Shown piece after piece: positions 8,503-16,212 of a stretch of 64,000 nt of DNA; the stretch's first letter is position 1, and the number at the start of each line of letters is the position of its first letter. Made by a program: the position numbers and the translations under genes. The notes below the pieces were generated by a model. The model searched no databases. It saw only the letters and a program-made list of their open reading frames with translations, and was not told the origin of the DNA. Origin of the DNA: Streptomyces colonosanans (GTDB lineage Bacteria; Actinomycetota; Actinomycetes; Streptomycetales; Streptomycetaceae); contig NZ_MLYP01000058.1 in assembly GCF_001866645.1 (NCBI RefSeq), forward strand, positions 186,001-250,000. Direction: 5' to 3'.

Positions 8503-9366
8503 TCAGAAGGTGTCGCGGTACTCCCGCAGGATTTCCCTCGTGCGCTGCACGGAGGCCGCCTTCGCGGACATGTGGTCCAGCACCTCCAGGTGCATGGCCA
8601 CCTCCGTGCGCGAGTCGAGATAGAGGGCACCGGTCAGGTACTCGCTGTAGACCATGTCGGGCAGTTCCGGCTCCGCGAAGCGGAACAGCACGAACGGGGT
8701 GTACGTCCCCGGGTGCGGGCCGGCGGCGTACTCCGAGACCTGCAAGGTGAAGCCCGGGTCCTCGGCGATGTCCAGGAGCCGGTCGATCTGGTCGCGCATC
8801 ACCGCGGAGCGGGTGCTGACCGGGCGGCGCAGCACCGTCTCGTCCATGATCACCCAGAGATGGGGCGGGTTCTCCCGGTCGAGCAGCTTCTGCCGGGCCA
8901 GCCGCAGCGCCACGTGCCGCTCGATGTCCTGGGGGCGTACCTGCCCGATCGTCCCGGCCTCCAGTACGGCCCGCGCGTAGTCCTCGGTCTGCAGCAGTCC
9001 GGGCACGAAGTGGGGCTCGTAGGAGCGGATGATGCGGGCGGCGCCCTCCAGGCTGACGTGCAGGCTGAACCAATCGGGCAGCACATCGTGGTAACGCTGC
9101 CACCAGCCGGGCTCGTTGGCCTCCTCGGCGAGCCGGACGAAGGCCGTGATCTCCTCGTCGGACACGCCGTACGTCGTCAGCAGCACCTGTACATACGGGA
9201 TCTTCAGCGCGACATCGGCCGTCTCCATGCGCCGCACGGTGGCCGGGGCGACGTGCAGCACCCGCGCAGCCTCTTCCCGTTTGAGCCCGGCAGTCTCCCG
9301 CAGCTCCTGAAGCCGCCGCCCGAGGACCACCTGCCCCACGGTGGGCGCAGCCCGCCGCTCACTCAC
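8503..9366 (-). CDS. XRE-family regulator with DUF5753 sensor domain
   Basis: The 287-residue protein starts with a helix-turn-helix of about 60 residues (LGRRLQELRETAGLKREEAARVL, VAPATVRRMETAD; listed in two pieces) and continues with the DUF5753 domain: WWQRYHDVLPDWF, LEGAARIIRSYEP, HFVPGLLQTEDYARAVL, MDETVLRRPV. The GTG at 9366 follows a GGAGG seven bases away. Such regulators usually sit beside a small DUF397 protein; here the downstream partner is a DUF574 methyltransferase instead. Likely a cytoplasmic DNA-binding regulator of its own locus. The ligand is unknown. Confidence 0.9.
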   Translation of the reverse strand: MSERRAAPTVGQVVLGRRLQELRETAGLKREEAARVLHVAPATVRRMETADVALKIPYVQVLLTTYGVSDEEITAFVRLAEEANEPGWWQRYHDVLPDWFSLHVSLEGAARIIRSYEPHFVPGLLQTEDYARAVLEAGTIGQVRPQDIERHVALRLARQKLLDRENPPHLWVIMDETVLRRPVSTRSAVMRDQIDRLLDIAEDPGFTLQVSEYAAGPHPGTYTPFVLFRFAEPELPDMVYSEYLTGALYLDSRTEVAMHLEVLDHMSAKAASVQRTREILREYRDTF

Positions 9367-9492
9367 GCCACGCCTCCCTGATCGCTGAAGTACGCCAGCA
9401 GTGTGACATGTTCGGGTGGAAGTCACAGCAGGGCGGTGGCCGGTGGCCGCACGCTCTCATCGGCGGACGTTCACAATCCGCCTGTCAGCAGG

Positions 9493-10320
9493 TCACATAC
9501 TCATGGACTGAAGGTACTTCACGGTCGCCGGGTCCGCGGGCAGGAACGTCTCGATGGCCAGCTCCGCGACCGTCACGTCCATCGGCGTGTTGAAGGTGGA
9601 GATGGACGAGACGAAGGACAGCACCTGGTCGTCGTGCTCGATCCGCAGCGGGAGCGCGAAGTGGGGGACCGGCTCGTGGTGTTCAGGCTCCGTGCGGTCC
9701 GGGACCGGATACGCCGCCACCTCCTCGTACAGCGCACGCAGGGCGGACGAGCGCTCCAAAGCGATCTGACGATCCATCTGATCCAACAGATGGCCGCGCC
9801 ATTCACGCAGATTCCGGATGCGCGGCGCCAGACCCTGCGGATGCAATGACAGGCGCATCACGTTCAGAGGCGGGGCGAGCAGCCGTTCCGGGACGTCCTC
9901 CAAAAGCATGGTGATGCCCCGGTTCGCCGCCACCACGTTGTACATGGCGTCCACCACCACCGCCGGATACGGCTCATAGCCCTGGATCAGCTGCTCCATG
10001 CCCGCGCGGAGCGCCGCCATCGACGGGTCGTCCAGGGGCGTCTCCGGGTAGTGCGGGGCGTAACCGGCGGCCAGCAGCAGCGCGTTGCGCTCACGGACCG
10101 GCACGTCCAGGTGTTCCGCGAGCCGCAGCACCATCTCCTCGCTCGGCCGTGACCGGCCCGTCTCGATGAAGCTGATGTGCCGCGCCGAGGAGTCGGCTTG
10201 AAGCGCCAACTCCAGCTGGCTGAGCCGCCGTCGCATCCGCCAACCGCGCAGCAGCGGGCCGATGCCCAGTTCGGAAGACGCCGGTGACAGTGTGACGGTG
10301 CCGGACGCGACAATGGCCAT
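9493..10320 (-). CDS. XRE-family regulator with MmyB-like ligand domain
   Basis: A 275-residue protein. Residues about 18-80 form an XRE helix-turn-helix (LLRGWRMRRRLSQLELAL, HISFIETGRSRPS). The remainder matches the MmyB-like regulator domain: ERNALLLAAGYAPHYPETPLDD, YPAVVVDAMYNVVAANRG, NVMRLSLHPQGLAPRI, and a C-terminal HDDQVLSFVSSISTFNTPMDVTVAELAIETFLP stretch (here only named by its ends). These bind a fatty-acid-like ligand in solved family members. It is divergent from the ADP-ribosylglycohydrolase gene with only 27 bases between the start codons, so their promoters must overlap, which suggests shared control. Confidence 0.9.
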   Translation of the reverse strand: MAIVASGTVTLSPASSELGIGPLLRGWRMRRRLSQLELALQADSSARHISFIETGRSRPSEEMVLRLAEHLDVPVRERNALLLAAGYAPHYPETPLDDPSMAALRAGMEQLIQGYEPYPAVVVDAMYNVVAANRGITMLLEDVPERLLAPPLNVMRLSLHPQGLAPRIRNLREWRGHLLDQMDRQIALERSSALRALYEEVAAYPVPDRTEPEHHEPVPHFALPLRIEHDDQVLSFVSSISTFNTPMDVTVAELAIETFLPADPATVKYLQSMSM

Positions 10321-10347
10321 ACGTTGACCCTAGTCGAGGAGTGGTGC

Positions 10348-11415
10348 ATGTACGACCGACTCGCCCCGTCCTGGGAGGCCACGGCGATCTACCGGGCCCG
10401 TGTACGCGGCTGCCTCCTCGGAGGCGCCATCGGTGACGCCCTCGGGTATCCCGTCGAGTTCGCCTCCCTGGACCGCATCCGGACGGTGCACGGCGCCGCG
10501 GGCATCACCGGGCTCGTACCCGACGCCGAGGGGGTAGTGGGCCGGGTCACCGACGACACCCAGATGACCCTGTTCACCGTCGAAGGGCTCCAGCAGGCGC
10601 ACGAACGCGAACGCCACAAGGGGATTGGCGGCGGCTGGTCCCGGCTGGTCCGGGAAGCGTACGGCCGCTGGCTCGACACCCAGCGCCTGCCCGGCCCGCC
10701 CGCGGGTGCCCACGGCGGCCTCGCCGCGCAGCCCTGGCTCTACGCGCGGCGCGCCCCCGGCAACGCCTGCCTCTCCGGGCTCGCCCGGGACTTCGTGCCG
10801 GATCCGGGGGCCGAGCTGGGCCGCCCGGGCCCGGTCAACTCCGACTCCAAGGGCTGCGGAGCGGTCATGCGCTCGGCCCCCTTCGGGCTTGTCCGTGCCC
10901 CCGCTGACGCTGCGTTCGCCATGGCCGCGCGCTGCGCGCAGACCACCCACGGCCATCTCACCGGCTACTACTCGGCAGGGGCCTTCGCCGCGATCGTCAC
11001 GTTCCTCGTCGAGGGCGACTCCCTGGAGGGGGCCGTGCTGCGCGCCCTGCGGCTGCTCGCCCGGTACCCCGGACACGAGGAGACCGCGGGCGCGCTGCGG
11101 CAGGCCCTCGACCTGGCCGCCCAAGGGTCCCCGACCGCCCGGAAGGTCGAGACGCTGGGCGGAGGCTGGGTCGCGGAGGAGGCGCTCGCCATCGCCGTGT
11201 ACTGCGCGCTCGTCGAACCGGAGATCCGCCATGCGCTCCTCCTGTCCGTCAACCACTCCGGCGACAGCGACTCCACGGGTGCCATCTGCGGCAATCTCCT
11301 CGGCGCCCACCGCGGCGACCACCGCCTGCCGCAGGACTGGCTGGCACATGTCGAGGCGCGCGCCGAGATCACCGTCGTGGCGGACGACTTCGCCGCGGAA
11401 TGCGTACGACGTTGA
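10348..11415 (+). CDS. ADP-ribosylglycohydrolase-family protein
   Basis: A 355-residue DraG/ARH-type protein. It has the two-metal-site motifs: RGCLLGGAIGDALGYPVEF near the N-terminus, VTDDTQMTLF (TDD metal motif), and NHSGDSDSTGAICGNLLGA near residue 305-323 (GDSDS metal motif). These enzymes remove ADP-ribose from proteins or small molecules; the target is not evident. The ATG at 10348 follows GAGGAG with good spacing; an upstream in-frame ATG at 10324 lacks one. It is divergent from the MmyB-like regulator, its likely controller. The C-terminus ends in VRR. Confidence 0.9.
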   Translation: MYDRLAPSWEATAIYRARVRGCLLGGAIGDALGYPVEFASLDRIRTVHGAAGITGLVPDAEGVVGRVTDDTQMTLFTVEGLQQAHERERHKGIGGGWSRLVREAYGRWLDTQRLPGPPAGAHGGLAAQPWLYARRAPGNACLSGLARDFVPDPGAELGRPGPVNSDSKGCGAVMRSAPFGLVRAPADAAFAMAARCAQTTHGHLTGYYSAGAFAAIVTFLVEGDSLEGAVLRALRLLARYPGHEETAGALRQALDLAAQGSPTARKVETLGGGWVAEEALAIAVYCALVEPEIRHALLLSVNHSGDSDSTGAICGNLLGAHRGDHRLPQDWLAHVEARAEITVVADDFAAECVRR

Positions 11416-11498
11416 GGGAACGGCCGCGCGTACGGGGCCGCAGGCAGGGGATGTGACAGGGTGAGGCGAACCCCGCGTCGTACGGAAGGAGCCGGGCC

Positions 11499-11807
11499 AT
11501 GCCCGTAGAACCGCTGTCGCAGAAGGAGATCGAGGACCGGCTGGCGGAGCTGCCGGGCTGGTCCCTGGACGGCGACCGGCTGGCCCGCTCCTACCGGCTC
11601 GGATCACACTTCGCGGCCGCCGCGATGGTCGTCCACATCGCCCAGGTCCAGGAAGAACTCGACCACCACTCCGACCTCACCCTCAGCTACCACACCGTCT
11701 CCCTCACCGTGAACACACACAGCGTGGGCGGCGCTGTCACCGAGCTCGACTTCGAACTGGCCCGGCGCGTCGAGAAGTTGGCGCCCGGTCACGGTGCGCA
11801 AGGGTAG
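11499..11807 (+). CDS. 4a-hydroxytetrahydrobiopterin dehydratase (pterin-4a-carbinolamine dehydratase)
   Basis: A 102-residue protein with typical PCD length and motifs: LPGWSLDGDRLARSYRL, then VVHIAQVQEELDHHSDLTLSY (shown as its core), with the conserved HH pair, and NTHSVGGAVTELDFELARRVE. The enzyme regenerates quinonoid dihydrobiopterin for aromatic amino acid hydroxylases, or acts as a dimerisation cofactor. A GGAAGGAG site precedes the ATG. No hydroxylase gene lies nearby. The methyltransferase gene begins nine bases after its stop, so the two are probably co-transcribed. Confidence 0.92.
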   Translation: MPVEPLSQKEIEDRLAELPGWSLDGDRLARSYRLGSHFAAAAMVVHIAQVQEELDHHSDLTLSYHTVSLTVNTHSVGGAVTELDFELARRVEKLAPGHGAQG

Positions 11808-11816
11808 GGTGCCGAC

Positions 11817-12557
11817 ATGCTCGACTACGACAGCGAAGTCGACCGGTACGACGCCACCCGCGGAGGCGAGCCCCGGGCCGCGGCGGCGGCCGATGCCGTG
11901 CTCGGACTGCTGCCCGAGGGCGCCGGACGTCTGCTCGACGTGGCGTGCGGCACAGGGATCGTGACCCGGCGGCTCGCGGCCGGGCGGCCGGGCCTCAGGG
12001 TGACGGGCGCCGACCTGGCGCACGAGATGGCGCGCTACGCCGCCGCCCGGCTGCCCGGCGTCGTCGTCCGCGCGGACAGCCGTCGACTCCCCTTCCCTGA
12101 CGGGGCGTTCGACGCGGTCACCAGCGTGTGGCTGCTCCATCTCATCGACAGCCCCGAGGACGTGCGGGCCGTGGTGAACGAGTGCGCTCGCGTACTGCGC
12201 CCCGGCGGGGCGTACCTCACCACGGTCGACAAGGCCGCCGCCCACGATGTGGGCAGTGACATCGACGCCGTCCTCGCCCCGCGCCCGAGCCAGCCGGCCC
12301 CCGACGCCGCGGACACGGTCGCGGCGTACGCTGCGGCGTGCGGTCTGGTCCCTGCCGGGCAGGCCCGCTTCCCCGGCGTCGGCCAGGGCCGCAGTCCCCG
12401 CAGCACGGCGGCGGACCTGCGACGCGGCTGGTTCACCACGCTGACCCCCGGCTCCGCGCTCGCCGAACGGATCGCCACAGGGCTTACGATGCTGCCCGAT
12501 CAGGAACGGCAGCGCCCCGACCCGGTGTTCACCCTGCAGGCCTTCCGCAAGGGTTGA
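11817..12557 (+). CDS. Class I SAM-dependent methyltransferase
   Basis: A 246-residue Rossmann methyltransferase. The SAM motifs are in order: RLLDVACGTGIVTRRLA (motif I, about residue 40-56), VTGADLAHEMARYA (acidic loop), FPDGAFDAVTSVWLLHLI (motif IV region) and VLRPGGAYLTTVD. It has the Ubie/UbiE-like generic layout, so neither substrate nor pathway can be named. AGGGTAGGG precedes the ATG. The gene follows the pterin dehydratase by nine bases. Downstream lies decayed sequence with no obvious terminator. Confidence 0.88.
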   Translation: MLDYDSEVDRYDATRGGEPRAAAAADAVLGLLPEGAGRLLDVACGTGIVTRRLAAGRPGLRVTGADLAHEMARYAAARLPGVVVRADSRRLPFPDGAFDAVTSVWLLHLIDSPEDVRAVVNECARVLRPGGAYLTTVDKAAAHDVGSDIDAVLAPRPSQPAPDAADTVAAYAAACGLVPAGQARFPGVGQGRSPRSTAADLRRGWFTTLTPGSALAERIATGLTMLPDQERQRPDPVFTLQAFRKG

Positions 12558-12591
12558 GCGGCTCCTGGCAGGCGGGGCCCCCGCGCGGCCC

Positions 12592-12675
12592 TCAGGCAGC
12601 CGAGGGCCGGCTGAACTCCATGATCCAGTTGGTCACGCAGGTGTCACCGCCGTCTACCGAGAACGCCTGCTCCCA
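12592..12675 (-). pseudogene. C-terminal scrap of a DUF1579-like protein
   Basis: On the minus strand the last 29 or so codons before a stop at 12592 read as KRWEQAFSVDGGDTCVTNW followed by IMEFSRP. This resembles the closing strands of DUF1579/SnoaL-like domains, in which an Asp-Gly-Gly turn is followed by Trp-x-x-Asn-Trp-x-Met-x-Phe. Upstream of about 12675 the similarity stops, and sequence belonging to a different, plus-strand pseudogene begins. The family assignment rests on a short match. Confidence 0.45.
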
Positions 12676-12679
12676 CCGC

Positions 12680-13092
12680 TTGAAGGCGGGCCGCTGGTAC
12701 GTCGACGCGGACCCGGACCACGCACCTTCCGTGTCGACCAGATCCTCGAACTCGCCACCATCGAAAAGGAGTTCACCCAACCTCGGGATTTCGACCTGGG
12801 GGCCTACTGGGCCGCGTAACAAAGAGACTTCCACGAGCGGCTGCACCGGGATGAGGCGGTCGTCCGGCTCGCACCGGGAACCCGCCTCACCGGCCCGGCG
12901 GTACGAGCGGTGGATGCCAACGGACTTACAGGCGACGACGGGTGGACCGTCGCCACCGTCCCCATCGAGTCCGTCGAGCACGCCCACGACGAGTTCCTGC
13001 GGCTCGGCACCGCGATCGAGGTGCTGGAGCCACCCGAGCTGCGCGCACGCATCACCGCAACCGTGACCGCACTTGCGCGGACCTATGCATAG
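12680..13092 (+). pseudogene. Decayed C-terminal half of a WYL-domain transcriptional regulator
   Basis: LKAGRWYVDADPDH (frame of 12680) is the WYL-domain core. After a frameshift near 12718 the reading continues as RTFRVDQILEL, then FDLGAYWAA, runs into a TAA near 12815, and resumes in the same frame as QRDFHERLHRDEAVVRLAPG through VPIESVEHAHDEFLRLG and VLEPPELRARI to a TAG at 13090. This is the standard order of a WYL regulator C-terminus, broken by one frameshift and one nonsense codon. The N-terminal HTH half is missing; its place is taken by the minus-strand DUF1579-like scrap. Confidence 0.7.
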
Positions 13093-13381
13093 AGGGCGCT
13101 GACCGAAACGCGTCAACTCCCCGTCCTCTCAGCAGGTCCCGGACCGGCAGCCGTGCCGGAACCGATGCGCGCGGGGAGGCCGGGAGCCTCGGCGTTCGCG
13201 TGGGAGTAAGGCATAGCCACCCCCTGTACCCGGTATGGGCAGATCGCCCGTCGTCGTTCATGAGCCCAGGTTGCGGACAGACGGGCGAGTCGCACCTGGT
13301 GTTGCCGTTTCGGCAACGGAATTGGCCTCGTCGCCGTGCGTCGGGGCACCCTGGTCGCATCGACAGGAGAGGCTGATCACC

Positions 13382-14290
13382 ATGGCACAGGAGCACCAGG
13401 GCCACCCCCACGGCGCGCACGACCACCACCATCACCACCACGGCCACACCGACATCGACTGGTCCGAGATGGCCCCGCTGCTGGAGTCCCAGGCGGAGTT
13501 GTTCGCGCCGCTGTACCGGCAGGCTATGGCCTGGCTGTCCGAGGAGGTGAGCGCGCCCGGCCTGATCGTCGACACGGGCAGCGGCCCGGGGGTGGTCTCC
13601 GGTCTGTTCGCCGAGGTCTTTCCGGACGCCCGGGTCATCGCGGTGGACGGCTCCGTACCGCTCCTCGAACGGGCCCGCACCCGCGCCGTGCGCCTCGGCT
13701 TCGCCGACCGCTTCGCCACCGTCACCGGTGAACTCCCGGACGCCCTGGCCGAGCTGGAGCACCCGGCCGACCTGCTGTGGGCCAGCAACAGCCTGCACCA
13801 CCTGGGAGACCAGCGCGCCGCCCTGGCCGCGTTCGCCGGACACCTTGCACCCGGCGGCACCCTTGCCCTGCTGGAGGGTGGTCTGCCCGCCCGCTTCCTG
13901 CCCCGGGACATCGGCATCGGACGGCCCGGTCTGCAGGCCCGCCTCGACGCGGTGGAGGCCGACTGGTTCACGCGCATGCGGGAGGAGTTGCCCGGGTCCG
14001 TCGCCGAGACCGAGGACTGGCCGGCCCTGCTGACCTCCGCCGGCCTGAAGTACACCGGCACCCGCAGCTTCCTCCTCGACCTGCCGGCCCCGGTCTCCGA
14101 ACCGGCCCGCGCCTACGTCGTCGCCTCCCTCACCCGCCTGCGCGAAGCGCTGACCGACGACACCACCGCAGCGGACCGCGCCACACTGGACCGCCTCCTC
14201 GACCCAGAGGACGAGGCGAGCGCGCACTGCAGGAAGGACGTCTTCGTCCTGAAGGCATACACCGTGCACACAGCCGTGCGGACCTTCTGA
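13382..14290 (+). CDS. Class I SAM-dependent methyltransferase with His-rich N-terminus
   Basis: A 302-residue protein. Residues about 4-22 contain a histidine run (HDHHHHHHGH) that could bind Ni, Zn or Cu ions. The rest is a methyltransferase: LIVDTGSGPGVVSGLFAEVF (motif I), VIAVDGSVPLLERA, LLWASNSLHHLGDQRAAL and LAPGGTLALLEGG. An AGGAGAGG site lies 5' of the ATG. The substrate is unknown. The His stretch suggests a link to metal handling, but it may only be a poorly conserved tail. About 290 bases of featureless sequence separate it from the WYL remnant. Confidence 0.87.
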   Translation: MAQEHQGHPHGAHDHHHHHHGHTDIDWSEMAPLLESQAELFAPLYRQAMAWLSEEVSAPGLIVDTGSGPGVVSGLFAEVFPDARVIAVDGSVPLLERARTRAVRLGFADRFATVTGELPDALAELEHPADLLWASNSLHHLGDQRAALAAFAGHLAPGGTLALLEGGLPARFLPRDIGIGRPGLQARLDAVEADWFTRMREELPGSVAETEDWPALLTSAGLKYTGTRSFLLDLPAPVSEPARAYVVASLTRLREALTDDTTAADRATLDRLLDPEDEASAHCRKDVFVLKAYTVHTAVRTF

Positions 14291-14316
14291 ACCGCCCTTC
14301 GCGCCGCAGCCGTTTG

Positions 14317-14334
14317 ACTTGGAGCGCTCTCCAA
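14317..14334. promoter_or_regulatory. Perfect 18-bp palindromic operator candidate
   Basis: ACTTGGAGCGCTCCAAGT is a perfect palindrome 43 bases upstream of the SDR start codon. It overlaps a TTGACT hexamer (14314-14319) that could be a -35 element. The size and symmetry suit a TetR- or MarR-family dimer that would repress the SDR gene. No such regulator gene is adjacent, so it would act in trans. Confidence 0.6.
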
Positions 14335-14377
14335 GTGATTGACTCCCCGACCGTTCACCGACAACGAGGGGGCAGCC

Positions 14378-15079
14378 ATGATCGATTCTCCAGTCGCACT
14401 CATCACCGGAGGCGGCAGCGGCATCGGGGCCGCCGTCGCCCGGCAACTGCTGGACGCCGGGCACCGGGTGGCCGTCACCGGGCGGGGCGAGCAGCGGCTG
14501 CGCGACTTCGCCACCGAACTCGGCAATCCCGAGGGCCTGTTGACGATCGTCGGCAGTACCGCCGAGTACGACCAGGTGACGGCTGCCGTCGAGACCACGC
14601 TCAAGGAGTTCGGACGGCTCGACACGGTGGTCGCCAACGCCGGCTTCGCCACGCACGACACGGTCGCCGAGGGCGATCCGGCCGGGTGGACCGAGATGGT
14701 GCTCACCAACGTCCTTGGCCCGGCCTTCCTCATCCGCGCCGCCGTCGACGCCCTGAAGGAGACCCGCGGCCGGATCGTGCTGGTCGGCAGCGTCGCCGGG
14801 TTCGTGCCCACGCCCGGCAACCTCTACGGGGCGACTAAGTGGGCCATCACCGCGCTCGCGGAGAACACCCGCCGCCAGGTGACCGAGTGGGGGGTGGGCG
14901 TGACCCTGATCGCGCCCGGCCGGGTGGAAACCCCGTTCTGGGACGAGCTGGGCAGCCTGCCGCCGGGCCACCTGCTGACCGCCGACCAGATCGCCGACTC
15001 GGTGGTGTGGGCGATCCGCCAACCCGAGGGTGTGGACGTCAACACCGTGGTCATACGGCCGATCGGGCAGCCGAACTGA
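14378..15079 (+). CDS. Short-chain dehydrogenase/reductase
   Basis: A 233-residue classical SDR. It shows the cofactor motif TGGGSGIGAAVA near residue 10, VANAGFATHDT (NAG motif), the Ser in VGSVAG, and the catalytic LYGATKW (Tyr-x-x-x-Lys) followed by VTLIAPGRVETPFWDE. It is NAD(P)-dependent and acts in the cytosol; the substrate is unknown. The ATG at 14378 has a CGAGGGGG site. The 18-bp palindrome just upstream suggests repressor control. It ends before a strong convergent hairpin. Confidence 0.9.
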   Translation: MIDSPVALITGGGSGIGAAVARQLLDAGHRVAVTGRGEQRLRDFATELGNPEGLLTIVGSTAEYDQVTAAVETTLKEFGRLDTVVANAGFATHDTVAEGDPAGWTEMVLTNVLGPAFLIRAAVDALKETRGRIVLVGSVAGFVPTPGNLYGATKWAITALAENTRRQVTEWGVGVTLIAPGRVETPFWDELGSLPPGHLLTADQIADSVVWAIRQPEGVDVNTVVIRPIGQPN

Positions 15080-15123
15080 CCTGCGCCGAAAGGCGCGGCA
15101 CCGGACACGCCGGACCCGACGAC

Positions 15124-15152
15124 GGCCCGGCCGCGTGGAACGCGGTCGGGCC
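15124..15152. terminator. Convergent hairpin terminator
   Basis: A 13-bp stem with one G-T pair (15124-15136 with 15140-15152) and a three-base loop lies between the converging SDR and aldo/keto reductase genes. There is no T tract. Confidence 0.75.
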
Positions 15153-15181
15153 GGCCGGGTGAGGTGCCGAACCTGACGGCG

Positions 15182-16018
15182 TCAGACCATGTCGAACGCG
15201 GCCGGGTCGGGGCCGATACGGCGGTCCTCGTTGAGCGCGCTGATCGCGGCCATGTCCTCCGTGTCCAGCGAGAAGTCGAAGACCTGGATGTTCTCCTTGA
15301 TCCGCGACGGCGTCACGGACTTCGGGATGACGATGGTGCCGAGCTGGAGGTGCCAGCGCAGCACGATCTGGGCCGGGGAGCGGCCGTGCTTCTGGGCGAT
15401 GGCGACGATCGCCGGGACCTCCAGGAGACCCTTGCCCTGGCCGAGCGGCGACCAGGCCTCGGTGTGGATGCCCTGTTCTGCGTGGTATTCGCGCGCCGCG
15501 TGCTGCTGCAGATGCGGGTGCAGCTCGATCTGGTTGACCGCCGGGATGACGGACGTGGCGCCGATCAGCGTCTCCAGGTGCTCCGGAAGGAAGTTGGAGA
15601 CACCGATCGCCTTGGCGCGGCCGTCCGCGTAGATCTTCTCGAAGGCCTTGTATGTCTCGACGAACGTGCCCCGGGACGGCAGCGGCCAGTGGATCAGGTA
15701 CAGATCCACGTACTCCAGGCCGAGCTTCTCCAACGACGTGTCGAAGGCGCGCAGCGTGGAGTCGTATCCCTGATCGCTGTTCCACAGCTTGGTGGTGACG
15801 AAGAGGTCCTCGCGGCGGATGCCGGACGTGGCGACCGCCTTGCCGACTCCCTCTTCGTTGCCGTAGATCGCCGCTGTGTCGATGCTGCGGTACCCGGCCT
15901 CCAGCGCGGTGGCGACGGCGCTCTCCGCCTCGTCGTCGGGCACCTGCCAGACGCCGAAGCCCAGCTGGGGCATCTCGACGCCGTTGTTCAGGATGATCGG
16001 AGGGACCTTGCTGCTCAC
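15182..16018 (-). CDS. Aldo/keto reductase
   Basis: A 278-residue AKR with the full catalytic tetrad: D47 and Y52 in YRSIDTAAIYGNE, K77 in VTTKLW, and H110 in DLYLIHWPLP. AIGVSNF and the C-terminal IPKSVTPSRIKEN NADPH-binding loop are also present. It matches the DkgA/2,5-diketo-gluconate-reductase-like group that reduces small aldehydes and ketones. The GTG start at 16018 follows AAGAG; open sequence continues upstream into the next gene but is not family-like. It lies 194 bases downstream of the fadD gene on the same strand. Confidence 0.93.
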   Translation of the reverse strand: MSSKVPPIILNNGVEMPQLGFGVWQVPDDEAESAVATALEAGYRSIDTAAIYGNEEGVGKAVATSGIRREDLFVTTKLWNSDQGYDSTLRAFDTSLEKLGLEYVDLYLIHWPLPSRGTFVETYKAFEKIYADGRAKAIGVSNFLPEHLETLIGATSVIPAVNQIELHPHLQQHAAREYHAEQGIHTEAWSPLGQGKGLLEVPAIVAIAQKHGRSPAQIVLRWHLQLGTIVIPKSVTPSRIKENIQVFDFSLDTEDMAAISALNEDRRIGPDPAAFDMV

Positions 16019-16212
16019 GAGCTCTTGATCCTTAAGTCGACGGATGATACGGGTGATACTGACATCGTCAACGATCACGTCCCGGCATGCATTCCTGACC
16101 GGCTGATTCCCCCCGGAATCTCGACAGGGACCACGGATCGGCCGGAAACGGAACGGTCGCCATCGGTGCGGACCGATGCCCGGCCTGCGACAAGACGCGG
16201 CGTGCGCCGGGC

